Origin: Shewanella sp. GD04112
GTDB lineage: Bacteria > Pseudomonadota > Gammaproteobacteria > Enterobacterales > Shewanellaceae
Direction: 5' to 3'
Length of the DNA: 64,000 bases
NCBI RefSeq assembly: GCF_029835735.1
Contig: NZ_JAOEAL010000002.1
Coordinates: 124,001 to 188,000 of the forward strand
Part shown: positions 15,024 through 24,553 of the stretch, one piece after another
Numbering within the stretch: the first letter of the stretch is position 1
How the letters are laid out: every line of letters begins with the position of its first letter
Made by a program: the position numbers and the translations under genes
Notes under the pieces: model-generated
What the model was told of the DNA's origin: nothing
What the model saw: the letters and a program-made list of their open reading frames with translations, nothing else
Databases searched by the model: none

Positions 15024-16865
15024 ATGAAAATCACCAAAATTAATATCGAGAATTTTCGAGGAATTAAATGTGCTTCTTTATTGCTGCCTAAACACGGTGT
15101 ATTGATAGGAGATAACAACACAGGCAAAACGACAATTCTTGAAGCTCTGGATTTGGTTTTGGGGCCTGACCGTTTAAATCGGATGCCAGTGATTGATGAG
15201 CATGATTTTCACCAAAGTAAATATCTAACTGAAACTGCAAAATCAGCTGAAGACGCTGCTGCCGAGGAAGAAATTGAAAAATCGACAGATGAACTCGAAG
15301 AATCAGTAGCACCAATTATTTCAATTGAGGTCGTCATAACCGATCTAAGTGAAGAGCAACTTGCTACCTTTGGTAATGAATTGGAATTTTGGGATTTCGA
15401 GAATGGAGCCCTTTATGAAGAGCCAAATCCAGCAGGGGTTGACTCGGAGCAAATCTCTGAAGCGCTTCGTGTGACATTTCGCGGCTGGTATGATCCAGAA
15501 GAAGATGACTTTGAAGGTGCAACTTACTTCACTAGAAGCCTTGTTGATGGTAGTGAGCCAGTTATCTTTACACGCAAGTACAAACAGCTTTGCGGTTTTT
15601 TGTATCTGAGAACAGTTCGAACAGGCTCAAGGGCATTAAGTTTAGAACGTGGTAGCTTGCTGGATATTATTCTGCGCTTAAAAGAGGTGCGGCCTCAAAT
15701 GTGGGAGGCAACACTTTCAACCTTGGCAGGAGTGACTGTTGCAGATGATCCTGCTCTCGGTGTCTCGCCTGTTCTACAGAGCATAAACACCGCGCTTAAG
15801 AAGTATGTACCTAAAGAATGGGGAGGCGAGCCGCACCTCAAAGTATCAACGCTTACCCGCGAACATTTACGTAAAGTAATCACTGCTTTTATCTCGTCAG
15901 GTGATGGCGACCATGCGGGGCCGTTTTACCGTCAAGGCACTGGCACAATCAATATGCTAGTTTTGGCAATGCTGTCGCAAATAGCTGAAAGTAAACAAAA
16001 CGTGATCTTTGCAATGGAAGAGCCAGAAACTGCGATCCCTCCATATGCACAAAAACGCATTATTCACGAAGTACGTAAACTGTCATCACAAGCCATTTTT
16101 ACATCTCATTCCCCTTATGTACTCGAAGAGTTCACTGCCGAAGAGACAATCGTATTGGCGAGAGATACCGAGGGCAAGTTAGCACAAAAGATGATTAATT
16201 TGCCTGCAAATGTGAAGTTGAAGCGCTACCGTCAAGAGTTTCGCACCAGATTTTGTGAGGGGTTGTTGGCTCGGCGTGTACTTGTTGCAGAGGGACCAAC
16301 CGAATATTCAGCATTTCCAGTTGCCTGCCGACGGCTTGCCGAGCTTAACCCTGAACAATATCTGTCTCTCGAAGCACTTGGTATCTGCATTGTAGATGCG
16401 GGGGGCGAAACAAATATTCCAGGAATGGCAGACCTATATAAGAGCATTGGTAAGCGCGTTTTCGCTATTTGTGACAAACAAGGTGCGGAAAATAAAGCAC
16501 TTATTGATTCTCAGGTTGAACTTCTTTTGATGCATGAGGAAACAGGCTTTGAAGACCTTGTTTTAAAAGGTACAACTGAGGATGCGATGACACGATTTGC
16601 ATCAAGTTTGGACTGGCCGCAACACTTAGAAGCCAAGTATCCGAACCCTACCGATTGTGCCTTTAAAGCATTAAGTGAATATTTTGCTTGGGCTAAAGGT
16701 AATTGGGGGATCGCTGATTTCCTTGCACAATGCAGTGAGGATGAAATCCCTCTATGGCTGAGAAGTGCCGCTACCACATTAGTACAAGTTTGCTCTAATC
16801 ATGCCGAACCAATAGAACCTTGTGATACACCCGAGCATTTAGATGCAGCTGAAGAGGTTCTCTAG
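15024..16865 (+). CDS. gajA: OLD-family ATPase/TOPRIM nuclease (Gabija GajA-like)
   Basis: This 613-residue protein joins an ABC/SMC-type ATPase to a C-terminal TOPRIM nuclease. Walker A GDNNTGKTT lies near residues 29-37, an acidic insertion near 75-95, a QGTGTINMLVLAML signature near 305, and Walker B VIFAMEEPE near 328. A switch-like TSHSPYVLEEF follows, then TOPRIM VAEGPTEYSAF near 420 and DAGG near 460. GajA proteins sense nucleotide depletion and cut phage DNA. The UvrD-type helicase gene directly follows with no gap, the standard Gabija pair. The pair is nested between hsdS and hsdR on the same strand. Gabija is assigned from architecture and pairing; another OLD class is possible. Confidence 0.85.
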   Translation: MKITKINIENFRGIKCASLLLPKHGVLIGDNNTGKTTILEALDLVLGPDRLNRMPVIDEHDFHQSKYLTETAKSAEDAAAEEEIEKSTDELEESVAPIISIEVVITDLSEEQLATFGNELEFWDFENGALYEEPNPAGVDSEQISEALRVTFRGWYDPEEDDFEGATYFTRSLVDGSEPVIFTRKYKQLCGFLYLRTVRTGSRALSLERGSLLDIILRLKEVRPQMWEATLSTLAGVTVADDPALGVSPVLQSINTALKKYVPKEWGGEPHLKVSTLTREHLRKVITAFISSGDGDHAGPFYRQGTGTINMLVLAMLSQIAESKQNVIFAMEEPETAIPPYAQKRIIHEVRKLSSQAIFTSHSPYVLEEFTAEETIVLARDTEGKLAQKMINLPANVKLKRYRQEFRTRFCEGLLARRVLVAEGPTEYSAFPVACRRLAELNPEQYLSLEALGICIVDAGGETNIPGMADLYKSIGKRVFAICDKQGAENKALIDSQVELLLMHEETGFEDLVLKGTTEDAMTRFASSLDWPQHLEAKYPNPTDCAFKALSEYFAWAKGNWGIADFLAQCSEDEIPLWLRSAATTLVQVCSNHAEPIEPCDTPEHLDAAEEVL

Positions 16866-18677
16866 ATGCAGCTGACTGAGGGACAGAAATCTGTACTATC
16901 AGCTGAAGGCCATTTGTTAGTAACTGGCGGGCCAGGCTCAGGTAAAACAACAATTTCGATTATGAAGGCGGCTCAGATAGCGAGTAGTGATATTCGTCCT
17001 GGGCAGAAGATTTTGTTTTTGAGTTTTGCGCGCGCCACGGTATCACGCGTGATTGAAGCGATTGAACTAGACCGCACAATCAACCTGGAGCAGAAACGGA
17101 AGATCGAGGTGGATACATACCACTCATTTTTCTGGCAAATTCTAAAAGCACACGGCTATCTTTTGGGATTGCCAAGACGACTTGATATTTTAACACCACA
17201 GAGTGAAGCAATAGCTCTATCAAAAATCAGGTCTCAATACCCAAAGAAAAATTTAACTTCTGAACAGAAAGAGCAAAAAGAACTGGCAGAGCATGCCGAA
17301 CGTTATCGGCTGGCCCATGAAAATGGGCGCTTATGCTTTGACTACTTTGCATCTTATGTTGCTAGGTTATTGAGCGCTAGCAATAAGCTAAGGAAGCTAC
17401 TGGGGACCATGTACCCTGTCATTATTCTTGATGAATTTCAAGATACGAATGATGATCAATGGGCAGCCGTTCTTGAACTGGGCAAGTGTAGCAGATTGAT
17501 TTCACTTGCCGATCCGGAACAGCGAATTTATGAATGGCTCGGCGCTGATCCCGAGAGATTGGATCATTTCATTGAGGCATTTAATCCCACAGATATTGAT
17601 TTGTCTACTGATAATCATCGCAGCGCAGGCACTGATATTGCTAAATTCGGCAATGACATATTACATGGCAAATTCCGCCAGAAAGAATATGTAGGCATTG
17701 AAGTTGATACTTTTGAATCCATTTACCATAAAGCTATCACAAAGCTAATAACGTCCGTCTATAGCGCGAGATCCCGATTGCTAAACCAGCATAAGCCCGA
17801 TTGGTCACTAGCTATTTTGGTTCCAACCAAGAAAATGACACGTTTAGTGTCTGAAGCGCTGCATGAGCCTCCAGCGAAACTGACACCAGTTTCACATTCA
17901 GCATCGATTGACATGGACGCCGCAATATTGGCAGCAGAAATCATCGCTCATTTGATGCAGCCAACTGATGAATTTAATCAACTATCAACTTTTGTTGACT
18001 TGATATGCAACTACTTTGAAGGAAAAGGCGGGAATCAACCGACACAGACAGCGCTAAAAGAGGCAGATCGCTATCGAAAGGCTTATGCAGAATACATGAC
18101 AAAAACCTCGCAAGGAAAAAGCATTCGCACAACGAGTGTGCTAGTTAAAACAATCGAAGTTCTTAACTTGGTACGAAATTGTGAATTTAAGGGGGACCCA
18201 GATTCTGACTGGAATTCAATCCGCAGGATATTGGCTAGTTCATCGTGCCGAAATATGGCAGAAATTGCAGAGGAAGTACGGAATATCCGCTTGCTAGCTA
18301 GAGGTAGTAATCTACGAAAAGATTTGGCTAACAATTGGCGAGAGTACGCGAGCTATAAAGGATCTCTAGAGATAGTTAGAAAATCATTTATACAAGAACA
18401 TTTCTCGAAATCATCAAAACCTGAAAGTGGTGTTGTCGTTATGAATATGCATAAAGCTAAGGGCAAGCAATTTGATGAGGTAATTATTTTTGAAGGGTGG
18501 CCAAGATGGGCTGGTAGAGAAATTGTTGCCAACACAGATAGGATCGTTTGGAGTAATTCAAAAGAGAATGTGAACAGTCAGGCGAGGCAAAATTTTAGGG
18601 TAAGTATTACTCGAGGCAGGCAAAAGACAACAATCCTGACTCCTATTGATGATTGTTGTGTTTTATTGCGACAGTGA
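16866..18677 (+). CDS. gajB: UvrD-like helicase (Gabija GajB-like)
   Basis: This 603-residue SF1 helicase has Walker A TGGPGSGKTT at about residues 20-29, motif Ia LSFARATVSRV, motif II DEFQDT near 190, motif III LADPEQRIYEWLGA near 214, motif V MHKAKGKQFDEVIIFE near 525 and motif VI VSITRGRQKTTIL near 580. Its ATG follows the gajA stop directly (zero gap). In Gabija, GajB is activated by DNA ends made by GajA and hydrolyses nucleotides. At about 600 residues it is somewhat longer than the founding GajB (around 500, from memory). hsdR starts 46 bp after its stop. Confidence 0.85.
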   Translation: MQLTEGQKSVLSAEGHLLVTGGPGSGKTTISIMKAAQIASSDIRPGQKILFLSFARATVSRVIEAIELDRTINLEQKRKIEVDTYHSFFWQILKAHGYLLGLPRRLDILTPQSEAIALSKIRSQYPKKNLTSEQKEQKELAEHAERYRLAHENGRLCFDYFASYVARLLSASNKLRKLLGTMYPVIILDEFQDTNDDQWAAVLELGKCSRLISLADPEQRIYEWLGADPERLDHFIEAFNPTDIDLSTDNHRSAGTDIAKFGNDILHGKFRQKEYVGIEVDTFESIYHKAITKLITSVYSARSRLLNQHKPDWSLAILVPTKKMTRLVSEALHEPPAKLTPVSHSASIDMDAAILAAEIIAHLMQPTDEFNQLSTFVDLICNYFEGKGGNQPTQTALKEADRYRKAYAEYMTKTSQGKSIRTTSVLVKTIEVLNLVRNCEFKGDPDSDWNSIRRILASSSCRNMAEIAEEVRNIRLLARGSNLRKDLANNWREYASYKGSLEIVRKSFIQEHFSKSSKPESGVVVMNMHKAKGKQFDEVIIFEGWPRWAGREIVANTDRIVWSNSKENVNSQARQNFRVSITRGRQKTTILTPIDDCCVLLRQ

Positions 18678-18723
18678 ATGAATTATTGCACCTTGGGTAT
18701 CAGGGGTTGAAGAGAGATAACGA

Positions 18724-21700
18724 ATGACACAGTACACACCCAAATTTCAGGAAGAATATAGTGCTAAGTTACCGGCGCTGACGCTATTGACCAACCTAGG
18801 GTGGTCGTTCCTCTCTCCTGAACTCGCGTTAGCCGCCCGTGGTGGCAAGAACGATGAGGTGGTTTTACGCGAGGTGCTGCGTAGTGAACTTCAAAAGCGC
18901 ACCTTCACCTTTGCAGGTAAAAGCTACCCGCTGTCTGAAAAGGCTATCGACAACCTGATTGCTGAGGTATGCAGCCCTGCACTTAACGAAGGCTTGTTAA
19001 CTGCCAATGAGCGTATGTACAACCACCTGCTGTATGGCATCTCCGTCAGTGAGTTTGTGGATGGCAAAAAGGCCAGCCCGACGGTTGCCTTGATTGACTG
19101 GCAGAACCCAGCCAATAACAGCTTTGTATTTACCGAAGAGTTTACCGTTACCCGCACTGGCGGCGTTGAAAGTCGCAGACCGGATATCGTGTGCTTTGTA
19201 AACGGTATTCCTCTGGTAGTGATTGAGGCGAAACGCCCCGATGGCAATGCCAAAAAAGGCCCTACCATTGACGAAGGCATTTCGCAAAGCTTACGTAACC
19301 AGCGCCATGATGAAATCCCGTTATTGTTCACCTATAGCCAGTTGCTGCTTTCCATAAACGGCAACGAGGGCCGTTATGGTACCTGTGGCACGCCTACTAA
19401 GTTCTGGGCCGCCTGGCGTGAAGAAGACATCTCCCATGCCGAGATGTACGCCATCAAAAACAAAACGCTTAAAGATAAACAGCTGGCAGGCTTATTCATC
19501 CACCGTCCGGCGAAAGATCTGGATTGGTATCAGAGCCTGACCGCTTCGGGGGAGCTTGCTGTTACTGGTCAAGACCAATTACTAATCAGCTTATTAAGCC
19601 CGGCCCGGTTGTTGGAGATGACTCGCTACTTCACCTTGTTCGATAAGAAGGCTGGCAAAATCGTCGCCCGTTATCAGCAGGTATTTGGTATTAAGCGCCT
19701 GATTGAACGCATCAACACCCGAAGTAGCACCGGAGGTCGTGAAGGTGGTGTGATCTGGCATACCACGGGATCGGGTAAGTCATTCACTATGGTGTTTTTA
19801 AGTAAGGCGTTGATACTACACGAAAGCCTGAAACAATGCCGTATCGTGGTGGTGACTGACCGGGTAGACCTGGAAATCCAGCTGAGCAAAACCTTCGCTT
19901 CTGGCGGCGAGCTGGCCGGGAAAAAAGATAAAGAAGCAGCGATGGCAACCTCTGGCAAACGCCTGGCCGAGCAGATTGGCAAAGGTACTGAGCGGATTAT
20001 CTTCTCGCTCATCCAGAAATTTAATACTGCTACCAAAATGCCAGAGTGTGTGAACAACAGCTCTGACATCATTGTGCTGATTGACGAAGGCCATCGCAGC
20101 CAAGGCGGTGAAAACCATATCCGCATGAAGCAAGCGCTGCCCAATGCTGCCTTTGTCGCCTTCACCGGCACGCCACTGTTAAAAAACGACAAGACCACCA
20201 ATAAGTTTGGCCCCATAGTGCACGCTTACACCATGCAACGCGCGGTGGAAGACCAGACGGTGACGCCGCTGCTGTACGAAGAGCGTATTCCCGATCTGGA
20301 TGTGAATGAACGCGCTATCGACAGTTGGTTTGAGCGCATTACCGAAGGGCTTTCAGACGAGCAAAAGGCCGACCTAAAGCGAAAATTTGCCAAAAAAGGC
20401 CAAGTTTACGGTGCGGATGATCGCATTCGCTTGATCGCCCTGGATATTGCTAACCACTTCGTAAAAAACATCGACGAAGGTTTGAAAGGCCAGTTAGCCT
20501 GCGACAGCAAAGCCTCCGCCATCAAATACAAAAAGTATCTCGACGAAGCTGGCTTGTTTGAATCTGCGGTAGTGATGAGCCCGCCGGATAGCCGTGAAGG
20601 TAACACTGCTGTCGATGAGGCCGCCACACCCGAAGTAACCCAGTGGTGGAAAGACAATATTGGCAGCCAGGATGAACAGGCTTACACCAAGCACCTGATT
20701 GAACGCTTCGACAAAGACGATTCACTGAAGATACTCATCGTAGTTGATAAGCTGCTCACCGGCTTTGATGAGCCAAAAAACGCTGTGCTGTATATCGACA
20801 AACCACTGAAAGAGCACAACCTGATCCAGGCGATTGCACGGGTAAACCGCCTGCACACGAAGAAGAAATTTGGTCTGCTCATCGACTATCGCGGCATTCT
20901 GGCGGAACTTGATACCACCATCCAGAAATATCAGGATCTAGCTTCCCGCACTCAGGGCGGTTACGACATTAATGATATTGCTGGCCTCTACAATCAGATG
21001 AGTACCGAGTACAAGCGCCTGCCACAGCTGTATAAGCAGCTATGGGCCATATTCGATGGCGTGAAAAACAAGAACGACATTGAGCAGTTGCGTCAGGTGC
21101 TGATACCAAAGATTGAACAGCGAGATGGAGAGCTAGTTGACGTGCATCTAAAGGTACGTGAAGACTTTTACGAAGCCCTGACGGCCTTCGCCAGTTGCTT
21201 GAAGGTAGCGCTGCAATCCGCCACCTTCTTTGAAGACAAGAGCTTTAGCGACCAGGATCGCCGTCATTACAAAGAAACGGTGAAGCAGTTCTCCAGCCTG
21301 CGCCAACTGGTGCAGCAAGATGCCGGTGAGAGGATTGACTACGACGAATACGCCGAACAGGTTAAAAAGCTGCTGGATAAGCATGTTGTGGGTGTTGAGG
21401 TTAAAGAACCCGGTGGCGTGTATGAAGTGGGCAAGATGGGTCAAAAGCAACAGCCGGAAGACTGGAGCGAAGATAAAACCCGCAACGAAACCGACATCAT
21501 CAAAACCCGCGTAACCCGAATGATTGAACAAGAGCTACGGGATGACCCCTATGCTCAAGAAGCGTTTTCCAAGCTGCTACGCCAAGCTATTGAGGAAGCT
21601 GAAAAGCTATTCGACCACCCACTGAAACAGTACATGCTATTCCGTGAATTTGAAGAGCAAGTTCAAGACAGGCGCTTGAACGACATACCCGATGCCTTTG

Positions 21701-22005
21701 CCGGTAATCGCCATGCCCAGGCTTACTTTGGCGTATTCAAGAAAGTGCTGCCTGAAGCTTTGGCTCTACTCGACAGCCAGGTTCAGGATAAGTGGGTCAA
21801 AGTTGCCTTTGAAATTGACCAGGCGGTAGAAACCTCTGTTGCGGAGAACTCTATCAACCCACTGAACATCGAGGCTGACATTCGTAAAAAGCTACTTCCC
21901 CGAATGTTTCAGGAATGCAAAGGTATTGGTGGCGGTATGGATCAGGCAAAGAAGATTGTTGAGATGATTGTTCAGATCACTCGGGTCGGTTTGAGTGAGG
22001 TTTGA
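18724..22005 (+). CDS. hsdR: Type I restriction endonuclease subunit
   Basis: This is the ATP-dependent translocase and nuclease subunit of the HsdMSR complex. In its 1093 residues, an N-terminal PD-(D/E)xK nuclease domain has PDIVCFVNGIPLVVIEAKRP near 155-175. The SF2 motor follows, with Walker A HTTGSGKSF near 350, VVVTDRVDLEIQL, DEGHRS near 452 and FTGTPL near 480. Motif VI, ALIQAIARVNRLH-like, lies near 700. A long C-terminal helical region binds the HsdM/HsdS core. All motifs appear intact. The gene is separated from hsdM/hsdS by the Gabija pair, yet it still carries its own HsdR-typical partner, a metallopeptidase gene, downstream. Confidence 0.96.
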   Translation: MTQYTPKFQEEYSAKLPALTLLTNLGWSFLSPELALAARGGKNDEVVLREVLRSELQKRTFTFAGKSYPLSEKAIDNLIAEVCSPALNEGLLTANERMYNHLLYGISVSEFVDGKKASPTVALIDWQNPANNSFVFTEEFTVTRTGGVESRRPDIVCFVNGIPLVVIEAKRPDGNAKKGPTIDEGISQSLRNQRHDEIPLLFTYSQLLLSINGNEGRYGTCGTPTKFWAAWREEDISHAEMYAIKNKTLKDKQLAGLFIHRPAKDLDWYQSLTASGELAVTGQDQLLISLLSPARLLEMTRYFTLFDKKAGKIVARYQQVFGIKRLIERINTRSSTGGREGGVIWHTTGSGKSFTMVFLSKALILHESLKQCRIVVVTDRVDLEIQLSKTFASGGELAGKKDKEAAMATSGKRLAEQIGKGTERIIFSLIQKFNTATKMPECVNNSSDIIVLIDEGHRSQGGENHIRMKQALPNAAFVAFTGTPLLKNDKTTNKFGPIVHAYTMQRAVEDQTVTPLLYEERIPDLDVNERAIDSWFERITEGLSDEQKADLKRKFAKKGQVYGADDRIRLIALDIANHFVKNIDEGLKGQLACDSKASAIKYKKYLDEAGLFESAVVMSPPDSREGNTAVDEAATPEVTQWWKDNIGSQDEQAYTKHLIERFDKDDSLKILIVVDKLLTGFDEPKNAVLYIDKPLKEHNLIQAIARVNRLHTKKKFGLLIDYRGILAELDTTIQKYQDLASRTQGGYDINDIAGLYNQMSTEYKRLPQLYKQLWAIFDGVKNKNDIEQLRQVLIPKIEQRDGELVDVHLKVREDFYEALTAFASCLKVALQSATFFEDKSFSDQDRRHYKETVKQFSSLRQLVQQDAGERIDYDEYAEQVKKLLDKHVVGVEVKEPGGVYEVGKMGQKQQPEDWSEDKTRNETDIIKTRVTRMIEQELRDDPYAQEAFSKLLRQAIEEAEKLFDHPLKQYMLFREFEEQVQDRRLNDIPDAFAGNRHAQAYFGVFKKVLPEALALLDSQVQDKWVKVAFEIDQAVETSVAENSINPLNIEADIRKKLLPRMFQECKGIGGGMDQAKKIVEMIVQITRVGLSEV

Positions 22006-22019
22006 ACGGGAATGACCAG

Positions 22020-22781
22020 ATGAATGTCCCTATTAAACCTCAATCCACGAAACCGTGTCTGACCATGAGCTTCCGTTACGGTGACGAGCAAATTACGTTT
22101 GAGCGAATTAATCGCCCGCAAGCAACAGGTAAGTTATTAATCAAGGTACATCCCGATTGTCGAGTAATCGCATCGGCTCCTGAGGGAGCTGAAAACGAAG
22201 TCGTGTTATCTGCTGTTAAAAAGCGTGGCCGCTGGATCTACGAGCAGCTTAGGGATTTCCGCAAACAGCTTGAATTCATCACACCTCGGCAGTACATCAG
22301 CGGTGAGAGCCATTACTATCTAGGGAAGCAATACCTACTGAAAGTGATTGAAGCGCCCGAGCAGGTTCAAGGCGTGAAACTGCTACGTGGCAAACTGGAA
22401 GTTTCAGTACGAGCAAGGTCCACCGAAAAGGTGAAAGAGCTACTGACTGACTGGTACAAAGCGCGGGCCAAGGAAACCTTCGCTAAGCGCCTCGATGCCA
22501 TGCTGGATCAAGCTCTTTGGGTAGAAGAACGACCACCGCTACGCCTACTGACCATGCAAACCCAATGGGGCAGCTGTTCACCTAATGGCCGAATCACCCT
22601 GAACCCTCACCTTGTTAAAGCGCCTCGAGAGTGTATTGACTACGTGATTTTGCATGAGCTTTGCCACATCGCCGAACATAACCACAGCGAGCGGTTCTAC
22701 CGGCTAATCAGCCAGGTAATGCCAAAGTGGGAAAAGACGAAAGAGCGGCTGGATGGGATGGCTTTTGTTATCGCAAATTGA
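22020..22781 (+). CDS. YgjP-type (DUF45/WLM) zinc metallopeptidase
   Basis: This protein of about 253 residues has the zinc-metallopeptidase signature HELCHIAEHNHSERFYRL near its C-terminus and an upstream QTQWGSCSPNGRITLNP block, both hallmarks of the YgjP/DUF45 family. Such genes often accompany type I restriction operons, but their substrate is unknown. A TTG start at 22002 would overlap hsdR by 4 nt; I prefer ATG 22020 with GGGA 8 nt upstream. It sits between hsdR and the CBASS pair on the same strand. A role in processing a defence protein is conceivable but not shown. Confidence 0.85.
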   Translation: MNVPIKPQSTKPCLTMSFRYGDEQITFERINRPQATGKLLIKVHPDCRVIASAPEGAENEVVLSAVKKRGRWIYEQLRDFRKQLEFITPRQYISGESHYYLGKQYLLKVIEAPEQVQGVKLLRGKLEVSVRARSTEKVKELLTDWYKARAKETFAKRLDAMLDQALWVEERPPLRLLTMQTQWGSCSPNGRITLNPHLVKAPRECIDYVILHELCHIAEHNHSERFYRLISQVMPKWEKTKERLDGMAFVIAN

Positions 22782-22806
22782 TTACTGAATTCATAGGAGC
22801 AAACAT

Positions 22807-23403
22807 ATGCACGACTACGCAATATTTGGGCACAGCAGAGCCACTATAGGAAGATGGCTCGGTGTTGCATCTGTAATTTTAACAGGTGCTGTTTCTTCGT
22901 TATTGGTTTGGCTATATGAAGCTACAAACATAGAAGCATTCGCAACTGCCATAATAACGCCAGCCATAATTTATTTTGTCCTTCACTACTGTTTTGATCG
23001 GTTTGGCTGGAAAATTCCATTCTTTAGCATCCCGGATATTACTGGCATATGGTCAGTGAAAGGTGAAACGCTAAATGAAGACGGCTCCATAAAGCACAAT
23101 TGGGACGCCGAAATAGACATTGAGCAAACTTGGGAAAAAATCTCTATAACTTTAAAAACGGCAAAGAGTTCAAGCGAAAGCTATACCGCTACTCTAGCCA
23201 AAAAGCCAGGAACAAAAGGCGGCTGGATTCTTCACTATAGCTATACGAATAACCCTGATACTAATCAATTTCATGAATTGAATTCTCACAAAGGCTATTG
23301 CGAATTAGTTTTTAACAAAGATCTAAACCAAGGCGATGCTGCTTACTTTAATAGTAACGGGAGAAGGACTTTCGGAAGAATGACTTTAAGGAAAGAACAA
23401 TAA
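22807..23403 (+). CDS. cap15: Cap15-like CBASS membrane effector
   Basis: This 198-residue protein has two predicted transmembrane helices (about residues 17-37 and 43-62), then a soluble beta-rich domain starting with PDITGIWSVKGE and including DAEIDIEQTWEKISITL. Two membrane helices plus a small beta-barrel with the D-x-T/N-G-x-W opening is the Cap15 layout. In that family the barrel binds a cyclic nucleotide and the protein oligomerises to disrupt the inner membrane. The CD-NTase gene starts on the last base of its stop codon (1-nt overlap), which supports this reading strongly. ATG 22807 has AGGAG upstream. Confidence 0.82.
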   Translation: MHDYAIFGHSRATIGRWLGVASVILTGAVSSLLVWLYEATNIEAFATAIITPAIIYFVLHYCFDRFGWKIPFFSIPDITGIWSVKGETLNEDGSIKHNWDAEIDIEQTWEKISITLKTAKSSSESYTATLAKKPGTKGGWILHYSYTNNPDTNQFHELNSHKGYCELVFNKDLNQGDAAYFNSNGRRTFGRMTLRKEQ

Positions 23404-24515
23404 TGATCAACTTTGAAAACAGATTAGCAAACCTAAAAAATCGTCGCCAAGGGACAGCCGAAAGAGATCGCCTGGAAAAAGGAATGTATTCTTACTATGG
23501 CGATCTAAGATCGACAGAGGCGCATGAAAAACTACATGAAAATGCTGCGATAAAATATGTAATTGGTTCAATGGCGGCAGTCAGCCAAGAGTCTACAAAA
23601 GTTTCGAAAGACGAGGGTGAACGAGTAGCATCAACACTGATTGACATGCTCAAAACGTCTGGAATAAATGCCGAAGCTAGAATGCAAGGCTCTGTTGCAT
23701 TAGATATTCATATCGAAGGTCATTCTGACGTAGATATGTTGATACTGAAATCGGACGTAATTACTGTCCAAAGACCAGCTTTGCCCGGTACCTATTACTC
23801 AGATTCAAGCGATACTCGGTCAATGGTTGATATAATAAGAGAGCTGAGACTTCAGTCGGAAGCGAAACTCAAGTCTCGCTATCATGCCGCTGACGTAAAT
23901 ACTAGTGGGGCCAAGTCGATTGCCCTTAGTGGGGGTAGCCTCAAACGAAAAGTGGATATCGTTCCAAGTAGTTGGCACGATACACATGACTACCAAAGAT
24001 CAAAGTTTGAGCACTTCAGAGCAGTAAATATTTACGACAAAGACAATCATGCTTTAATCGAGAACAAGCCTTTTCTTCATATCAAGAAGGTAAATGACAG
24101 AGATACGCAGTACGGCGGCAACCTTAAAAAAGTAACTCGGTTAATGAAAAACATCATTGCCGACATGCCAGATTATAAAAAATCAAAAGCAAAAAAACTG
24201 ACTAGTTATGACATTGCTGCGATTGCCTATTCTATGAACGAAAGATTGTCTTGCAGCCAATACCTACCGCTTACACTCCTTGATAACTTACGTTCATACT
24301 TGCTAATCATTTCATATCTTGATGACGAAAGAAACGCGCTAATCGTCCCTGATGAGTCAAGAAAGATATTCAATGCAGAAGAAAAAGTAGAGGCATTAAG
24401 GATACTCTACAACGAAGTTAATGACCTTGCTGAAGCTGTTCAAAAAGCGATTAACCCTTTGAAAGATAAATATGACGGTAATGTATTACGAAATCGCCAA
24501 GTAGTGTTTTTTTAG
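23403..24515 (+). CDS. CBASS CD-NTase (cyclic oligonucleotide synthase)
   Basis: This 370-residue nucleotidyltransferase has the polymerase-beta fold signature: QGSVALDIHIEGHSDVDML near residues 98-116 (GS followed by DxD) and a third catalytic Asp in LKRKVDIVPSSW near 185. A helical second domain follows. It would make a cyclic di- or trinucleotide after phage infection and activate the Cap15-like effector encoded just upstream. There are no Cap2/Cap3 or HORMA/TRIP13 genes, so this is a minimal two-gene (type I) CBASS. The clade (for example CdnE or CdnB) and product cannot be told by eye. A strong hairpin follows the stop. Confidence 0.88.
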   Translation: MINFENRLANLKNRRQGTAERDRLEKGMYSYYGDLRSTEAHEKLHENAAIKYVIGSMAAVSQESTKVSKDEGERVASTLIDMLKTSGINAEARMQGSVALDIHIEGHSDVDMLILKSDVITVQRPALPGTYYSDSSDTRSMVDIIRELRLQSEAKLKSRYHAADVNTSGAKSIALSGGSLKRKVDIVPSSWHDTHDYQRSKFEHFRAVNIYDKDNHALIENKPFLHIKKVNDRDTQYGGNLKKVTRLMKNIIADMPDYKKSKAKKLTSYDIAAIAYSMNERLSCSQYLPLTLLDNLRSYLLIISYLDDERNALIVPDESRKIFNAEEKVEALRILYNEVNDLAEAVQKAINPLKDKYDGNVLRNRQVVFF

Positions 24516-24522
24516 CAGATTA

Positions 24523-24549
24523 AACGCCCTTCTTGCAAAGAAGGGCGTT
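24523..24549 (+). terminator. Hairpin at the end of the defence operon
   Basis: A perfect 12-bp stem, AACGCCCTTCTT / AAGAAGGGCGTT with a 3-nt loop, begins 8 bp after the CD-NTase stop. It also faces the convergent XRE gene. No long T-run follows on either strand, so termination may be weak or factor-assisted. Confidence 0.65.
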
Positions 24550-24553
24550 ATAC

